Positions 51,015 to 62,117 of a stretch of 64,000 nucleotides of DNA are shown here, in pieces. The stretch spans positions 2,851,568-2,915,567 of the forward strand of contig CM074807.1 of NCBI GenBank assembly GCA_037447605.1, in the 5' to 3' direction. Within the stretch, counting starts at the first letter, position 1; every line of letters begins with the position of its first letter. This stretch comes from Zygnema circumcarinatum. Taxonomy: Eukaryota > Streptophyta > Zygnematophyceae > Zygnematales > Zygnemataceae. Position numbers and translations under genes: made by a program. The notes beneath the pieces are model-generated. The model searched no databases. It was not told the origin of the DNA and saw nothing but the letters and a program-made list of their open reading frames with translations.

Positions 51015-51725
51015 GCATGGCATGGCACGGTGGGTGGAGGGAGCGGGGGCTGGCTCTGGGTCTGGCTCTGGCTCTGCGCGGGCCGCCCGCCCGCCTGCCC
51101 AGCAAGCGAAAGGCAAGGAGGCAGCAGGAAGGAGGGAGGGAAGTAAGGACGGAAGGAAGGAGCGATGCAGCAGGGCTGCCGCCAGCGCAGGCGCCTTGCA
51201 CTCGCGGAGTCCTGGAAGCGCAAGCCATGGCTGCACGCGGACCAACTCCTGCACCCACTTTCTACTCTCCTACCTCTTCTCGTTACAGGCCATGGCCGCC
51301 GGATGAGCCTGCGGAGCCTGTAGATACTCCGTACATGACTCTGACTGCCACTTCTCCGTTGACCACTCTTCACGCAAACAATGAGCCCTACGCGGTGAGT
51401 CCCTTCAGTGAGGGTTCGCCTGTCAAAAACGACGACAAGCAGTCGAATTCAAGACGATTTGATGCATTTGCAAATGGCGAGGCGGCAATGAAGGGACCGC
51501 TGGACGGGGAAGCACCAGAATGGATGTCTTCTGCCCCCTATAGTACTCCCAAACAGCAGCGGTCTGCGCTTGCTTTAGGGCATATGTCTGCTACAAATAA
51601 ACGTAGCATTAGCCCCCGGCAGAGGCCTGGAAAGACCATGGCAGAAAACATCGAGAGCGGGGGTGGAAGCGGCGGTGAGGAGAAGATCTCTCACACAGTT
51701 AGGTCTCGCTCTCTAAACGAGAAGG
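51015..51725 (+). repeat. Inverted repeat, right arm (copied kinesin 5' end, now front of the polycomb-like gene)
   Basis: Mirror copy of 50630-49914. It carries the same leader, the same start context (GCCATGGCTGCACG) and a protein N-terminus [20 protein letters not shown] identical to the kinesin for its first 24 residues. Homology stops after the codons for RSLNEK, the counterpart of RPLSEK in the first strand of the kinesin motor. Confidence 0.95.
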
Positions 51726-54700
51726 CAAAAAAATCAGAGGGAAATCAGAGGAATTCTAAGGCTGCAACCGTGAAACGCATTCCAGTTCCTGGAGTGAGGG
51801 AATTCCTTGACCAAGACTCTAACTTGTTGAGGTCACGTTTTTTCCGGCCACCGCATAAATATATCCATACTTCGGATGGAGAAACGCAGCTGACACTACC
51901 AGAATGTACTCGCATAGTGTATGATATGGACACAGATGATGAGGAATGGCTGAAGGAAAAAGAGCAGGAGAGGCTAGCAGGGGATATAACATTGAGTGCA
52001 CCAATCTCGGAGGAACTCTTCGAGAATCTGATGGATAGATTGGAGAAGGAGTCGCATACTTTGAATGAGCTAGTTATGCGTGACATGGCGTTGAAGTTGC
52101 TTGACGGGATTGCCCCGGAGGACGCAATCGAGTCTGTGCATGGACACTGGTTGCAGAAACGAACAAAGAAAGGAATGCCACTTGTTCGCCAATTCCAGGT
52201 AAGGTAGACCTCCAAATGGTGCTCTTGGGATGAAGTTTATAATTGTGTTAGCATATCCTTTTTTGAAGTGGGATCCGTGACAGCAAATTGTGCAACTTCG
52301 TGACAGTTTATGAATAGTAGGGCCATTTAGCTGAGGCGATTGTATAGGAACTCGGGGGTCTAAGTTGCGGAGAGATGTGCCCAGTGCGAGGAAACATCGT
52401 CAGAAATTATGGCAGTTCAAGAAGATTAGTGGCATCACTTTCTAACCGGGTGTACAGGGTTGGACATACTTCCTGGAAAAGTTAGGTCTGGGTAAATTTC
52501 TCAGATTCGAGAAAGATTGGTTTGTAATCTACACACTCAGCAGCTTAACATTCCTGGGCGCTGACGCTGTTCAGACTGGTGGTCGTAAAATTCTTTTTTT
52601 TCCAGTAGATGCTTGGATTTTTGCTGTCCCTTCCTCCCTATGTTTAGAAGCTGCATCAGTGGTTTTGTAGCACTCCTGTGAGTTTGGCGAATGCTGACTT
52701 TGTTAGAATGACCCTGGAATTTTTGCAGCCACCACCATGGGAACAGTATCAGAGCCAGCAGGCAGCATGGCAAGCAGACATCCAGCAGATGATGCAGGCA
52801 CAGCCAGGAGTAACGCGGCAGCAGTTACAGCAGCAACACAAGAGGCCACCCATCTTTGCATTTTGCCTTCGCCCTCGAAGTCACCAGGACAAGCTGCAGC
52901 GTCAACGCTCTCACAAAAAGCTTGATAGATCTGCTACCGAACAGTCAGCTATGCCGAATTCTCCAGGTGCGAGACGTGGATCAAGGGAGGCTACAGAAGC
53001 TGGAGATTTTCATCCGCATGCTACCACTGATTCATCAAAATCTCCTGCATCGCGCCAAGGAAAGGGGAGCAAGCAAAGTCGTGCGAACGGTGTGTAACGT
53101 TTTAGTGTATGCATTCCCTCATGCATGCACCCTTATCCCGCTTGATCTTTTCTTCTGTCCCTCTCCCATGCTTCCTGCCTATGTTGTTGAACAGAAATTG
53201 TTTAAATCTTACATGGGAATTAACATAATTTGAGTTTCTTTCATTCGTTCTGTGTTTTGTTCCTTCAGTGCATTTCTGTCTGAATGCTTGTGGTGGTGCG
53301 ATTTGCAGTCTTTTAGTTTTTTAGGGAGAGCATCCGTGGTTTAGGATTGCTGTTTTAGTGGGCGTACATATGAAAGTATAACTTCGAAGAATTTGGAGAT
53401 AAATGTACTTCTCTTTTTCTTTTGCAGGTTCAAAGAAAAAGAATGGACGTTCCAGGAGAAAATCACAGAGCGGTCGGCCTCAGAGCACAATTCTGGACCT
53501 CGCCGGAGCGTTTAAGGCGGTGGCTCAAAGGCAGCAGCGGTCAAGGCCTTCAGCTGCTTTCTTGGAGAAGATTTATAATAGCATTGCAGCCATGCCTCCG
53601 GACAACAGAGCTGTTCAAGATGCTTCCGGGAGTGCAGTTTTGGCAATTCCAGAGCCTTCAAAGTTGACAGTTCCACTGCCTGAAAGGGCTGCGAGGCAGG
53701 CCTCTGCCAGGAAGGCCCGGAGAGCAGTGATTGGAGAAAGGCGACTTCAGAGGAATGTAAATGTGTCAACGAGACTGGAAGCAGTGCGACCTATGCACAT
53801 GCAAGACGCTGCTAAACTACAAGGATCTGGTGCGGTGGTTGACGCTCCAATGTTGATGTTGACTGAAGAAAGTATGGCAATGGAGCAAACGGTTTCCTTA
53901 GCCTTTCCTGTGAAAGCAGAACAAGTCGATGGCAAGAGAAGTGAGCTTCGAAGCCTGTTTCCTGGTACAGAAAGCGTTTCAGTAGCTCCCGGTGAAGAAG
54001 TGGCTTCGGCTGTGCAAGATGGTGCAAATGCCATGGGAATCTCGAGGGGTAATGTTAAGCCTCGTACCAAGAAGCGCAATTCATGGCTTAAACCAAAGAA
54101 GAGGATCAATAAAAGGGAGCAGAGAGTGAGGTTGATGGCTGCAGCTGCAGCCTCACGCATGAAGAGAAAGGAGAGGCAGTTGGAGCAGCAACGGGAGTTG
54201 CAGCTTCTACAACAGCAGCTCGGGCTGGGTGCGCCTGATTTTGTAGGGGAGCAAGACCAGGTAGACGACGGAAAACCGGCAGTGTCTTCTCTGAGGGAAG
54301 GTGCACATGAGAACCTGCATGTAAAGACGGAAAATGGTGATGTCAGCACAGGCAGCCCACCTGTTGTGGCCGTATACCAGCGTAGGAGTGAAAGCAGGAG
54401 AACGATGCCTCTGCACGAAGTGGGTTTAATTTCTGCAGAGCTGAAGAATCGACTTAGGGGTCTTATGGACCGGCAAATATCGGTAGGACGAACTTTAGAC
54501 CAAAGGCCTGTGCAGACTTCTCCAGGTTCACTTATTGAATTGGACCAATCTGAGGGTGATTCCGAGATTAGTCATGAAAATTTGCCTCAAGAACAGCTGG
54601 AATTGGGGCAACCTGAAGTGGATGAAGGATTTGCAGCTGCGAAGCGGATGAGGGATCAAGCTAATAGTTTGCGAGCAAATGCAATCAAGTTAGGGAAAGC

Positions 54701-55058
54701 TGCTGAAGTTGCGTTGGAGCGGGCGATTGCTGCGATGTCTGCAGCAGAAACGTTTGAGCATGCTGTAAAGTTGGCTTCAGAAGAGAGCAATCACCGGCCT
54801 TCAAGTGGAATTGAAAGGCGATCTTTGCGACAAAAACGTAAGGTACGAGATAAGCCAGGTACAGCGGGGGCTCCCAAGGCTTCTCGGTCTATTTCAAGGC
54901 GTGGCCCTCTTGCCATGAAGAAGAGGAGGATGAGAAATAAGCTGTCGAAAGATGGTATGCAAGTGGATATAGAAATCGCTCTGAATGGGAAGCTTGAAGC
55001 TTTGCACTCAAATGGGGGCATTACAGAGTTAAGGAAGGACGGCATGGGAAGCGCTTGA
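51227..55058 (+). CDS. Enhancer of polycomb-like protein with a kinesin-derived N-terminus (chimeric gene)
   Basis: Three in-phase exons: 51227-52198, 52729-53089, 53428-55058; 987 aa. Residues 1-166 copy the neighbouring kinesin-7 N-terminus, ending in EEKISHTVRSRSLNEK, a degenerate version of the motor's first strand. From about residue 184 the Enhancer-of-polycomb region begins: IPVPGVREF, ECTRIVYDMDTDDEEWL, SEELFENLMDRLEKESH, AIESVHGHWLQKRTKKGMPL, VRQFQPPPWEQYQ and PPIFAFCLRPR. This is the order seen in plant EPL proteins (DxDDExW, KGMPLIRxLQPPxWExY, PPMFAFCLKPR). The tail is basic with nuclear-type clusters (SKKKNGRSRRK, KPRTKKRNSWLKPKKR) and a Gln-rich helix. EPL proteins are scaffold subunits of NuA4-type histone acetyltransferase complexes. 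Start 51227 equals the kinesin start; the frame is open back to 51017. Good confidence in both halves and in the continuous frame; expression is untested. Confidence 0.9.
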
Positions 55059-55380
55059 AATGTGATTTACTATGTCTTACTGTTGTTGATCAGAATGTTG
55101 GCGCCATCTGTTGGCAAGCAAAGTCTCTGTTCTCTTCTTTGTGCAATTGCATCACCTTACCACTTCTACGGACCTGTTCCTTTTTGCTTGCGACGACAGG
55201 TTGTGTGTGCAAAAGACATCGGGCAGGAAAGGAATACTATATCTTCCAGGGAAAGTGAAAACGGAAGGAAAGTGAAAGTGCTGTACAGTTCTGGTACTGT
55301 CTTGTACCGGAGAGAGAGACAAAAACTACCTATGTAGTTGGATGATTTGCACCGATCATTGTACAGAGGATGGTTAGATT

Positions 55381-55386
55381 AATAAA
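55381..55386 (+). terminator. AATAAA polyadenylation signal of the polycomb-like gene
   Basis: AATAAA about 320 bp after the stop, followed by a second AATAAA near 55418. A plausible cleavage/polyadenylation region before the next gene's promoter. Confidence 0.4.
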
Positions 55387-55744
55387 ATGACTATTCGTGC
55401 TGAAAGTGTACTGCAAAATAAAAGCACTTGTAGCGGGTGTTGGTATACTTGTTTGCATGGTACGATTCCTGCCCCTAAAGTAGCCTATCATGTTCTATTC
55501 TCGCCCTACTTACTTTCTTTGCACAACATGAAGTGAAAGGGTCGTTGACCAAACGATGCGATGCCATCAAATGTACGTCGAAAAGAGAAAATGTCGAACC
55601 AATGCGATCGGTAACAAATGACCTTGAAAGTCTATGAGCGAAACTCTGCCTCTAGGCCCAACAACAACATGGCTCATTCAGACCGCACGTTCGGCAGAAT
55701 AAAACACGCATTGTACGACTAAGTCCCGACGGACTCGCGCTCAA

Positions 55745-55800
55745 ATCGGAATATTTTCCGATATATCGTATCGCGGTATCGTACCGTATCGTATCGAAAC
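55745..55800 (+). promoter_or_regulatory. GATATCG/TATCG-rich element upstream of the LDL1-like gene (copy C)
   Basis: Dense TATCG/CGATA words: CGGAATATTTTCCG (a perfect 14-base palindrome), GATATATCGTATCGCGG, then TACCGTATCGTATCGAAAC. It resembles the CGATACGATACGAAACG end of copy A but does not align over its full length. It lies about 0.5 kb before the start codon, near the probable first untranslated exon. Confidence 0.4.
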
Positions 55801-55904
55801 AGAAACTAAAACACAAGCTCACGTGACGTGACAGCCACGGACGACCTCTTTAAGAAACCTTTTTAGTGTTGGTTGCAGACAGCGCGCTGTCTCTCATTCC
55901 CTGC

Positions 55905-55935
55905 AGCAGCAGGAGCAGGAGCAGGAGCAGGAGCC
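55905..55935 (+). repeat. GCAGGA hexamer tract in the probable 5' UTR of the LDL1-like gene
   Basis: Five or so consecutive GCAGGA/GCAGGAG units. The following sequence ends in TTTTGTAG at 56288, a likely 3' splice site of a 5' UTR intron just before the start codon. Confidence 0.5.
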
Positions 55936-56294
55936 AGCTGGCTCGGCCTCGGCACTCAGCCTGCACTCTGGCCTGCATATGTGCAAGGGCTGTGGGTACA
56001 GTTTTCTGTGACAAGAAATAGGGCGGACTCGGCGAGTTTAGCTTCAATGGCTGGAAGCACCGGCATCGCATTTTTAGGCTGTTGGAAGCTTTGAGAGCTT
56101 TTTTTTGTAGCAGGGCGGGACCTTGGAATAGCTCCCTCGTGAAGAATATATAGTGCAATGTTTTGGCACGAGAAAATTGATGTGATCCTCAGCGTTTCCG
56201 AGTGGCCATGCTTGGTCTGAGCCAATGTCATGATGCAGGCCACATGCCTGCAGTCAAGAGCGTTTCGTTTTCTTTCCATGTTTTGTAGTCTGAG

Positions 56295-59200
56295 ATGTTG
56301 GCGTCAGCTGAACCAATGGTGTTGACGGACACGATGGACAAGGTGGCAGGGGCAGGGGCTGACCCGACTGCTGTTCCCGCAGTCCCTCCGAACCGTTCAA
56401 GCTTGAATGCGGAGGATGCTGTTCTCCCACGCCGGAAAGTTACAGCGTCTAGAAAGGGAAGGCCCAGGGAAGTCACTGCAGAAGAAGCAGAAGAATTTGG
56501 AATATCTGCAGAGCTTGGAGCTCGCGCTATGCGGCAGGTGACGAGGTTAACCAATTATGCGGACATGGATGCTGGGGTAGAAGGAGGTTCTGTGGACGAG
56601 TCACAAGCTAAGGTCAGGAGGAAGAAGCAGAAGCTCATGTCAGACTCTGATAGTATTGAAGCCCAGGTTGCTTTTACCCTTGGATTCCCTCCGGATTCTC
56701 TAATGGAGGAGGAGATAGAAGCAGGACTCGTGTCCACGTTGGGTGGAGTCGAGCAAGCAAGTTATGTGGCTGTGAGAAACTACATCTTATCAGTCTGGCG
56801 AAACAATGTTAACCAGTGGTTGACTATTGATCGAGTGAGTTAACGCCTTGCCCAGAAGTATCAGGGTTGGGCACGTTGAAACCTCTTTGGAACTTGAATG
56901 TGGTCAGTGTTCGATTTGTCTTCAGACAGTGCCAAGCTTCTCTCAATACGTTTCGGAAGTTTCCATTTGAGAACGGCTGGGACTTTTGAACGGCAGTTTG
57001 ACTAGTGTTCAACTTAGGACCTTAGGAAGAATCAGGGGGAGGGAGGGGGCAACTGATGAATAAGTTGTTGGGGCAGCAGATTTTCGACTATGGCGCGCGT
57101 CAGTCACTTTCCTCACAATAATCAGGAGACTTTGTTGCGGACGTTAGCTGTTTTTACTCTGCGTCTTTAGGATATTAACTTGTCTTTCAAGCTCGTAATT
57201 ATTGAACTATGTTCTCTTTAACGTTGGGCTTATCCAGATCATGGAGAGAATTCGTTCACAACACAGGGCATTAGCAGAATCTGCTTACAAATTCCTTGTT
57301 TCTCGTGGCTACATCAATTTTGGTGTTGCTCCGGCGATTAGAGCTGCAATTCCTCAAGACCTGAGCAAAGCAAGCGTTATTATTGTGGGAGCGGGCCTAT
57401 CAGGTCTGGCAGCAGCTCGCCAGCTCTTGGCTTTCGGGCATAAGTAAGTACTAAACCCAGGCCTCTTCCTCCTTTGCTGTTTCTCTGTGGTTCCGTTAGC
57501 GTGTTTCCAACTAAGCCAAGGCAGTGTGAAGCCGAGGCTTCCTGTGAAACGTACTGACTATCATAGTTCGACAGATAAGGGTGTACGACATTTAATGAGC
57601 ATATGGATAAACCAGTAGAATGTTGTAATATTTTTTCCTGTACTTGGCCAAAAGCTGCCAAGAGAAGGGGGTGGCAGCTTCTCTGGCCACTTGCGTGGGT
57701 CTGAGGGGTTTAAACCGCACCTAGGATTTTGCGTCCTGCAGTTTAAGGGCTGCTTATTGTGAAAGTATGAGGTTGCTGTTGATCCTGGCAGGGTTATTCA
57801 GGGGTATTGGGTAGATCACGACTGTTAACGTGTCGAGCATTGCCGTTGTTGATGTGATTGGGACAATGGAATCCGAGCAGGCCGATATTTTAGACAGGAT
57901 AGTATGTGTCTGTTTGCCAAAAGTAGGGAAATTTGGGGCGATTGCATATAGCTGGATGCTTGTAAGTTCTCAAAAAGTTTTGATAGGGCATCCTGTATTT
58001 CAGACAGATCCTTGTGCAAAGAGTTGAATGATCGTCGAACTGAGGCTTGGGACGCGCATTGGTTGTTGCTTTGTATGTCTTTCTGCCTGGTTGCACAGAT
58101 CATCTAAGGCGAATCCTAGCTGATCGGCTTCTTGGAACATCATAAATGCAGAGTAGTTGTGGTGGAGGGACGCCAAAGAGCTGGTGGACGTGTGTACACG
58201 AAGACGATGGAGCGAGACAACTTCTGCGCGGCTGCTGATCTGGGGGGAAGTGTCATCACAGGCATAAATGGTAATCCCCTTGGTGTGATAGCTCGCCAGC
58301 TTGGGTTTCGCCTTCACAAGATTCGAGATGTCTGTCCATTGTTCACCCACGAGGGTCATCCTGTAAGCGCAGAGTTGGACAAGAAAGTAGAGGAAGAGTT
58401 CAACTGGGTTTTGGAGCAGGCATCCAATTGGCGCAAGGAAATGGACCACGTGGCGGATGAAGTATCCTTAGGTACAACATTAGAGACTTTACGCGAAAGA
58501 GCCGGCATTGCATCCTCTCCAGAAGAAAGGCAGCTTCTGGACTGGCACATGGCAAACCTAGAATACGCAAATGCTGCTTTGCTATCTGATCTGTCTCTGG
58601 CCAACTGGGACCAGGATGACCCCTATGAAATGAGTGGGGATCATTGCTTTTTGGAGGGGGGCAATGTCAGGCTGGTCAATGCCCTGGCGGAGGGGCTTCC
58701 GATCTCCTACGGACTCACAGTTAAGGAGATAAAGTATGGACCGCAGGGAGTGAGAGTCACAGCACTCAAGCCAGGTCCTGCTGGAGAGGCGGGGCAAGAG
58801 CAGGTTTTTGAGGGGGACATGGTGCTTTGTACAGTTTCTCTGGGAGTTCTGAAGCGTAAAGATAGCATTCGGTTTGATCCTCCTTTGCCCCAAAGGAAAC
58901 AGGAAGCCATCGATCGGTTGGGTTTCGGTCTTTTGAACAAGGTATTCGCATTCTCCTGGCAGTTCTTCTATGTCCGGTTTATTACAGCCTCAAGTCTCAA
59001 GCCAATCATAACCCATACATGAATGATACCTTTTCCTTTGCCCCAGTAAGTCTCATAAGTCTAGATCCGTAGTGGAGGTTTTAGCAATCTCGTATATTGT
59101 TCTTAACGCCATCTAGCATTGGGCATTCTGATTGACGTCGCATGGTAGTTTTCCTTTAACCTAATATTCCCGTATAGCTAATTGACCTTGCAGATCGCTA

Positions 59201-62117
59201 GCGAAAGAGGTAGCCAAGAGTGCAGTCCAGTGTGCTTGTTCTATCATTCATTAATCAATTGTTGCCCCATTAGAAATTATAATATAAATGGTTGCACGCA
59301 GTTTAGCAAACCTATGGCCATTTATTTGAATCTGTGACTAATCTTCAGCTAGTAGAGTTTTTGTTACTTCTGCATTTCCTAGATGAATGTCGTACCCAGA
59401 ATGAACTTGTTTCCTTAACCGATAAATTGAAGCTGCACTTCCATACAGTTACTTGCCCGCAAATTTTGAAACACTTGATTGTCGCAATTCTTGGAAATCA
59501 AATTGTAAGCCTGTTGATGCCTGACTTTTGGGATGACAAGTTTGGCTTGAGGCTGGCGGGGAACTATTGCTTTCTCAGGTGGCAATGTTATTCCCAGAAC
59601 CATTTTGGGGAGATGACCTCGACACATTCGGTAGGCTGGCGACGAACCCAGAGAAGCGGGGAGAGTTCTTTCTTTTCTACAGTTATTATCCTGTGGCGGG
59701 AGGAGCCCTATTGCTGGGCTTAGTGGCTGGAGAGGCAGCTCATCGCTTTGAGGAGATGAAACCGGAGGAGACGGTAGAGAGAGTCATGGCAGTGTTGCGT
59801 GGTGAGGTCACTGCGCTTTGCTACTTTCGCGGCTCACTCTAGTTGAGTTGATGCTACTTATAGTGTTTTGTTTTTCTAGGATTTCGGGAACGGTCAGTCC
59901 ATTTCTTTACTTTTCCCTAAGTAGGACAATGGGAGGGATTAGGTGTATATTCTCCCAAAGCCGTTCAAGTGAGTTTTTCTATACGGCTGATTCCACTTGA
60001 GTTGAAAAGCACTATAAGTCTATGGATTTTCTATGGCTGTAGACCACAAGTAAAAGCAGTCCTGCCGTGCAGCTGGACGCAATGAAACTGGGTGACTTCT
60101 GTGCCCTTCACTTGCTTTACAGGAGGCACGACAGCAAAACTGAGTCGCAGTGTATGCGTTTGAATGTTTTGCAGGCATCTACAGCAAGCAAGGGGTGGTG
60201 GTGCCTTACCCAATGATCACGCAGTGCACTCGATGGAAGTCTGACCCGCTTGCAGGTGGCTCGTACTCGTACGTCAAAGTCGGAGCCTCTGGTGACGACT
60301 ATGACATCCTCGCTGCCGATGTGAATGGGCGTCTTTTCTTTGCGGGAGAGGTGAGTTCAGAGTCTAAACCACCCCTTTGTATGGAGTTCTCAAAATGTTA
60401 AAATCCACCCAAGGAAGTTTCTGCCAGGGTTCGAGCCTATCTGTCTATCTTAGCCTGTTTAGAGTATTTAATAGAGCGACGAATGCAACGGTGGTTTTAT
60501 CATTTGAAGGATTGTGGAAATTCTCCTTTTGTGAATTGTGGGGTGTTTCCCTTGTTTTGTAAGTCGTGGGATACCTGTTCAGTTGTTGGGTACTTGATCC
60601 GTCGACCTAAAAAAAATCCTAGCATTTTCTGAAACTGTTCGCAAACTACTAAAGCATAGATGTTAGCAAAAAAAAAAAAAAATGTAGCATACGTGCCGAA
60701 CATGTATTGGACCTGAAACCATTTGGTTGCGTCTCAGAAACTTTTGATAGATATAGATAAAGAGGGAAGCAGAGAGGAGGCTGAGATTAAAGGGAGAGAA
60801 AATAATCAGAGAGCGAGCGGGCGAGAGAGAGAGAGAGAGAGATTATGAATAGAGCACACCTGTTGATGGTTGCAGGCGACAACCCGCCGCCACCCTGCCA
60901 CCATGCACGGAGCCTTCCTTAGTGGACTCCGCGAAGCCGGAAAGATTGCAGAGGTTGCAGCCGAGCGAGCAGAGCCCTTGAGCAGGCGGACGGCGCAGCA
61001 GAGGATGGGCCCCCTCCTATGCGCCGCGGCTCTGAAAGAAATTTTTGAGGAGCCCGATGTGGAATTTGGGGCCTTCGCTGCCGTGCATGACCCGCGCTCC
61101 GCCAGCCCAGAGGCTCCGTGTCTTTTGCGGGTGAACATCCTCAGAGAGAGTGAGCGGCAGGGGCAGAGAGGCAATGCAGGGCACCATGGGCATGGCATGC
61201 AGAAAGGCTCAGAATTGCCGGGACAAGCAGCAAGCTTGAAGCTGCCAGAAGGGTCAAGGAGTCTGGGAGCGTCGTCCCATGCACTGCAGCAGCCTGCGCA
61301 ACCTCCACGGGGTATGTTTCTCGGATCCGGAAGGAGGTCGATGATGTCACTATTGCAGATGCAGGAGAAGAAGGCGTCTCAAGTGAGGTTGGGAGCCTCT
61401 GGGCAAGGTTCGGACTATGGGGGCTCGTTGGGTGGGCAGTCAGTGAGAGTGGGAGGGTCACAGACTGGGGCGTCTCAGGCAACAGCTACGGCCCATCCAG
61501 TCAGGCATTGGAAGAAACAGGAGCAGGGAGCGTCTCAGGAAGCACTGCAGTTGTATGCGATTGTATCGAGGACAGAGGTAGAGCAGCTAACAGAGGTGAA
61601 GGGCGGAGATCTTCAACGAATTTTCTTTCTGAGCGAGCAACTTGGGGTGAAGCTCGTGGGTCGTCGTGGCCTTGGGATGGAATGTGATGAGCTAGTGGCA
61701 GCCATTAAGTGGGCGAGAGTTTCCAAACGAAAGACACAGCAGAAGCTCAATATGAAATCCCTTCTGCCCCCCCCCAAGCCAGGCAAGGCAGCCGGATCAG
61801 TCGGGAAGGGGAGGAAGGACCTAGTCAAGGGGGCAGCTGGCAAGGGAGGAGAAGCGGGGCCACTGCGGCCGCAGACGGCCAATGCAGCCATAAGCACTAC
61901 GGCACTGACTGCGACAAAATGGGCCGCAAAGGGAGTGAGAGCGGGGCGGGAGAAAGGGCTGGTGATGCAAAACTGGAGCACAGGATCAGCGTGGGAGCCA
62001 AACTCATACATGCAGAGGATGAATCCACCTTTTGAGCAGCTTCAGGAGGGCAGAGCGAGTGTCAGCCAACAGAATGTCAGTAATGAACGCGATAGACCCC
62101 ATGTCATACAACTGTGA
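56295..62117 (+). CDS. LDL1: Lysine-specific histone demethylase, LSD1-like (plant LDL1 type)
   Basis: FAD-dependent amine oxidase removing methyl groups from histone H3 lysine 4 (family function). Six exons in phase: 56295-56834, 57238-57443, 58152-58941, 59579-59801, 60175-60350, 60876-62117; about 1058 aa. SWIRM domain about residues 145-215 (RNYILSVWRNNVNQWLT, LAESAYKFLVSRGYINFGVAP). Rossmann fold VIIVGAGLSGLAAARQLL (227-244), then VEGRQRAGGRVYTK, GSVITGINGNPLGV, LLDWHMANLEYANA and DQDDPYEMSGDHCF. GFGLLNK ends at Lys512, the position of the catalytic lysine. Then WGDDLDTFGRL, GEFFLFYSYYPVAGG, SYSYVKVGASGDDYDIL and RLFFAGEATTRRHPATMHGAF. No tower domain, as in other plant members. The C-terminal tail (LQLYAIVSRTEVEQLTEVKG) matches the LDL1 end but is separated by ~250 residues of low-complexity Gly/Ser/Gln-rich sequence, longer than I expect. 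Confidence 0.95.

Noticed and set aside
49765-51258. A 497-residue minus-strand frame as one protein
   Set aside because: It runs from the opposite arm through the repeat centre and the pentamer array. Only the part from 50412 matches the kinesin; the rest is repeat and antisense leader, though a modest N-terminal extension is left open in the findings.
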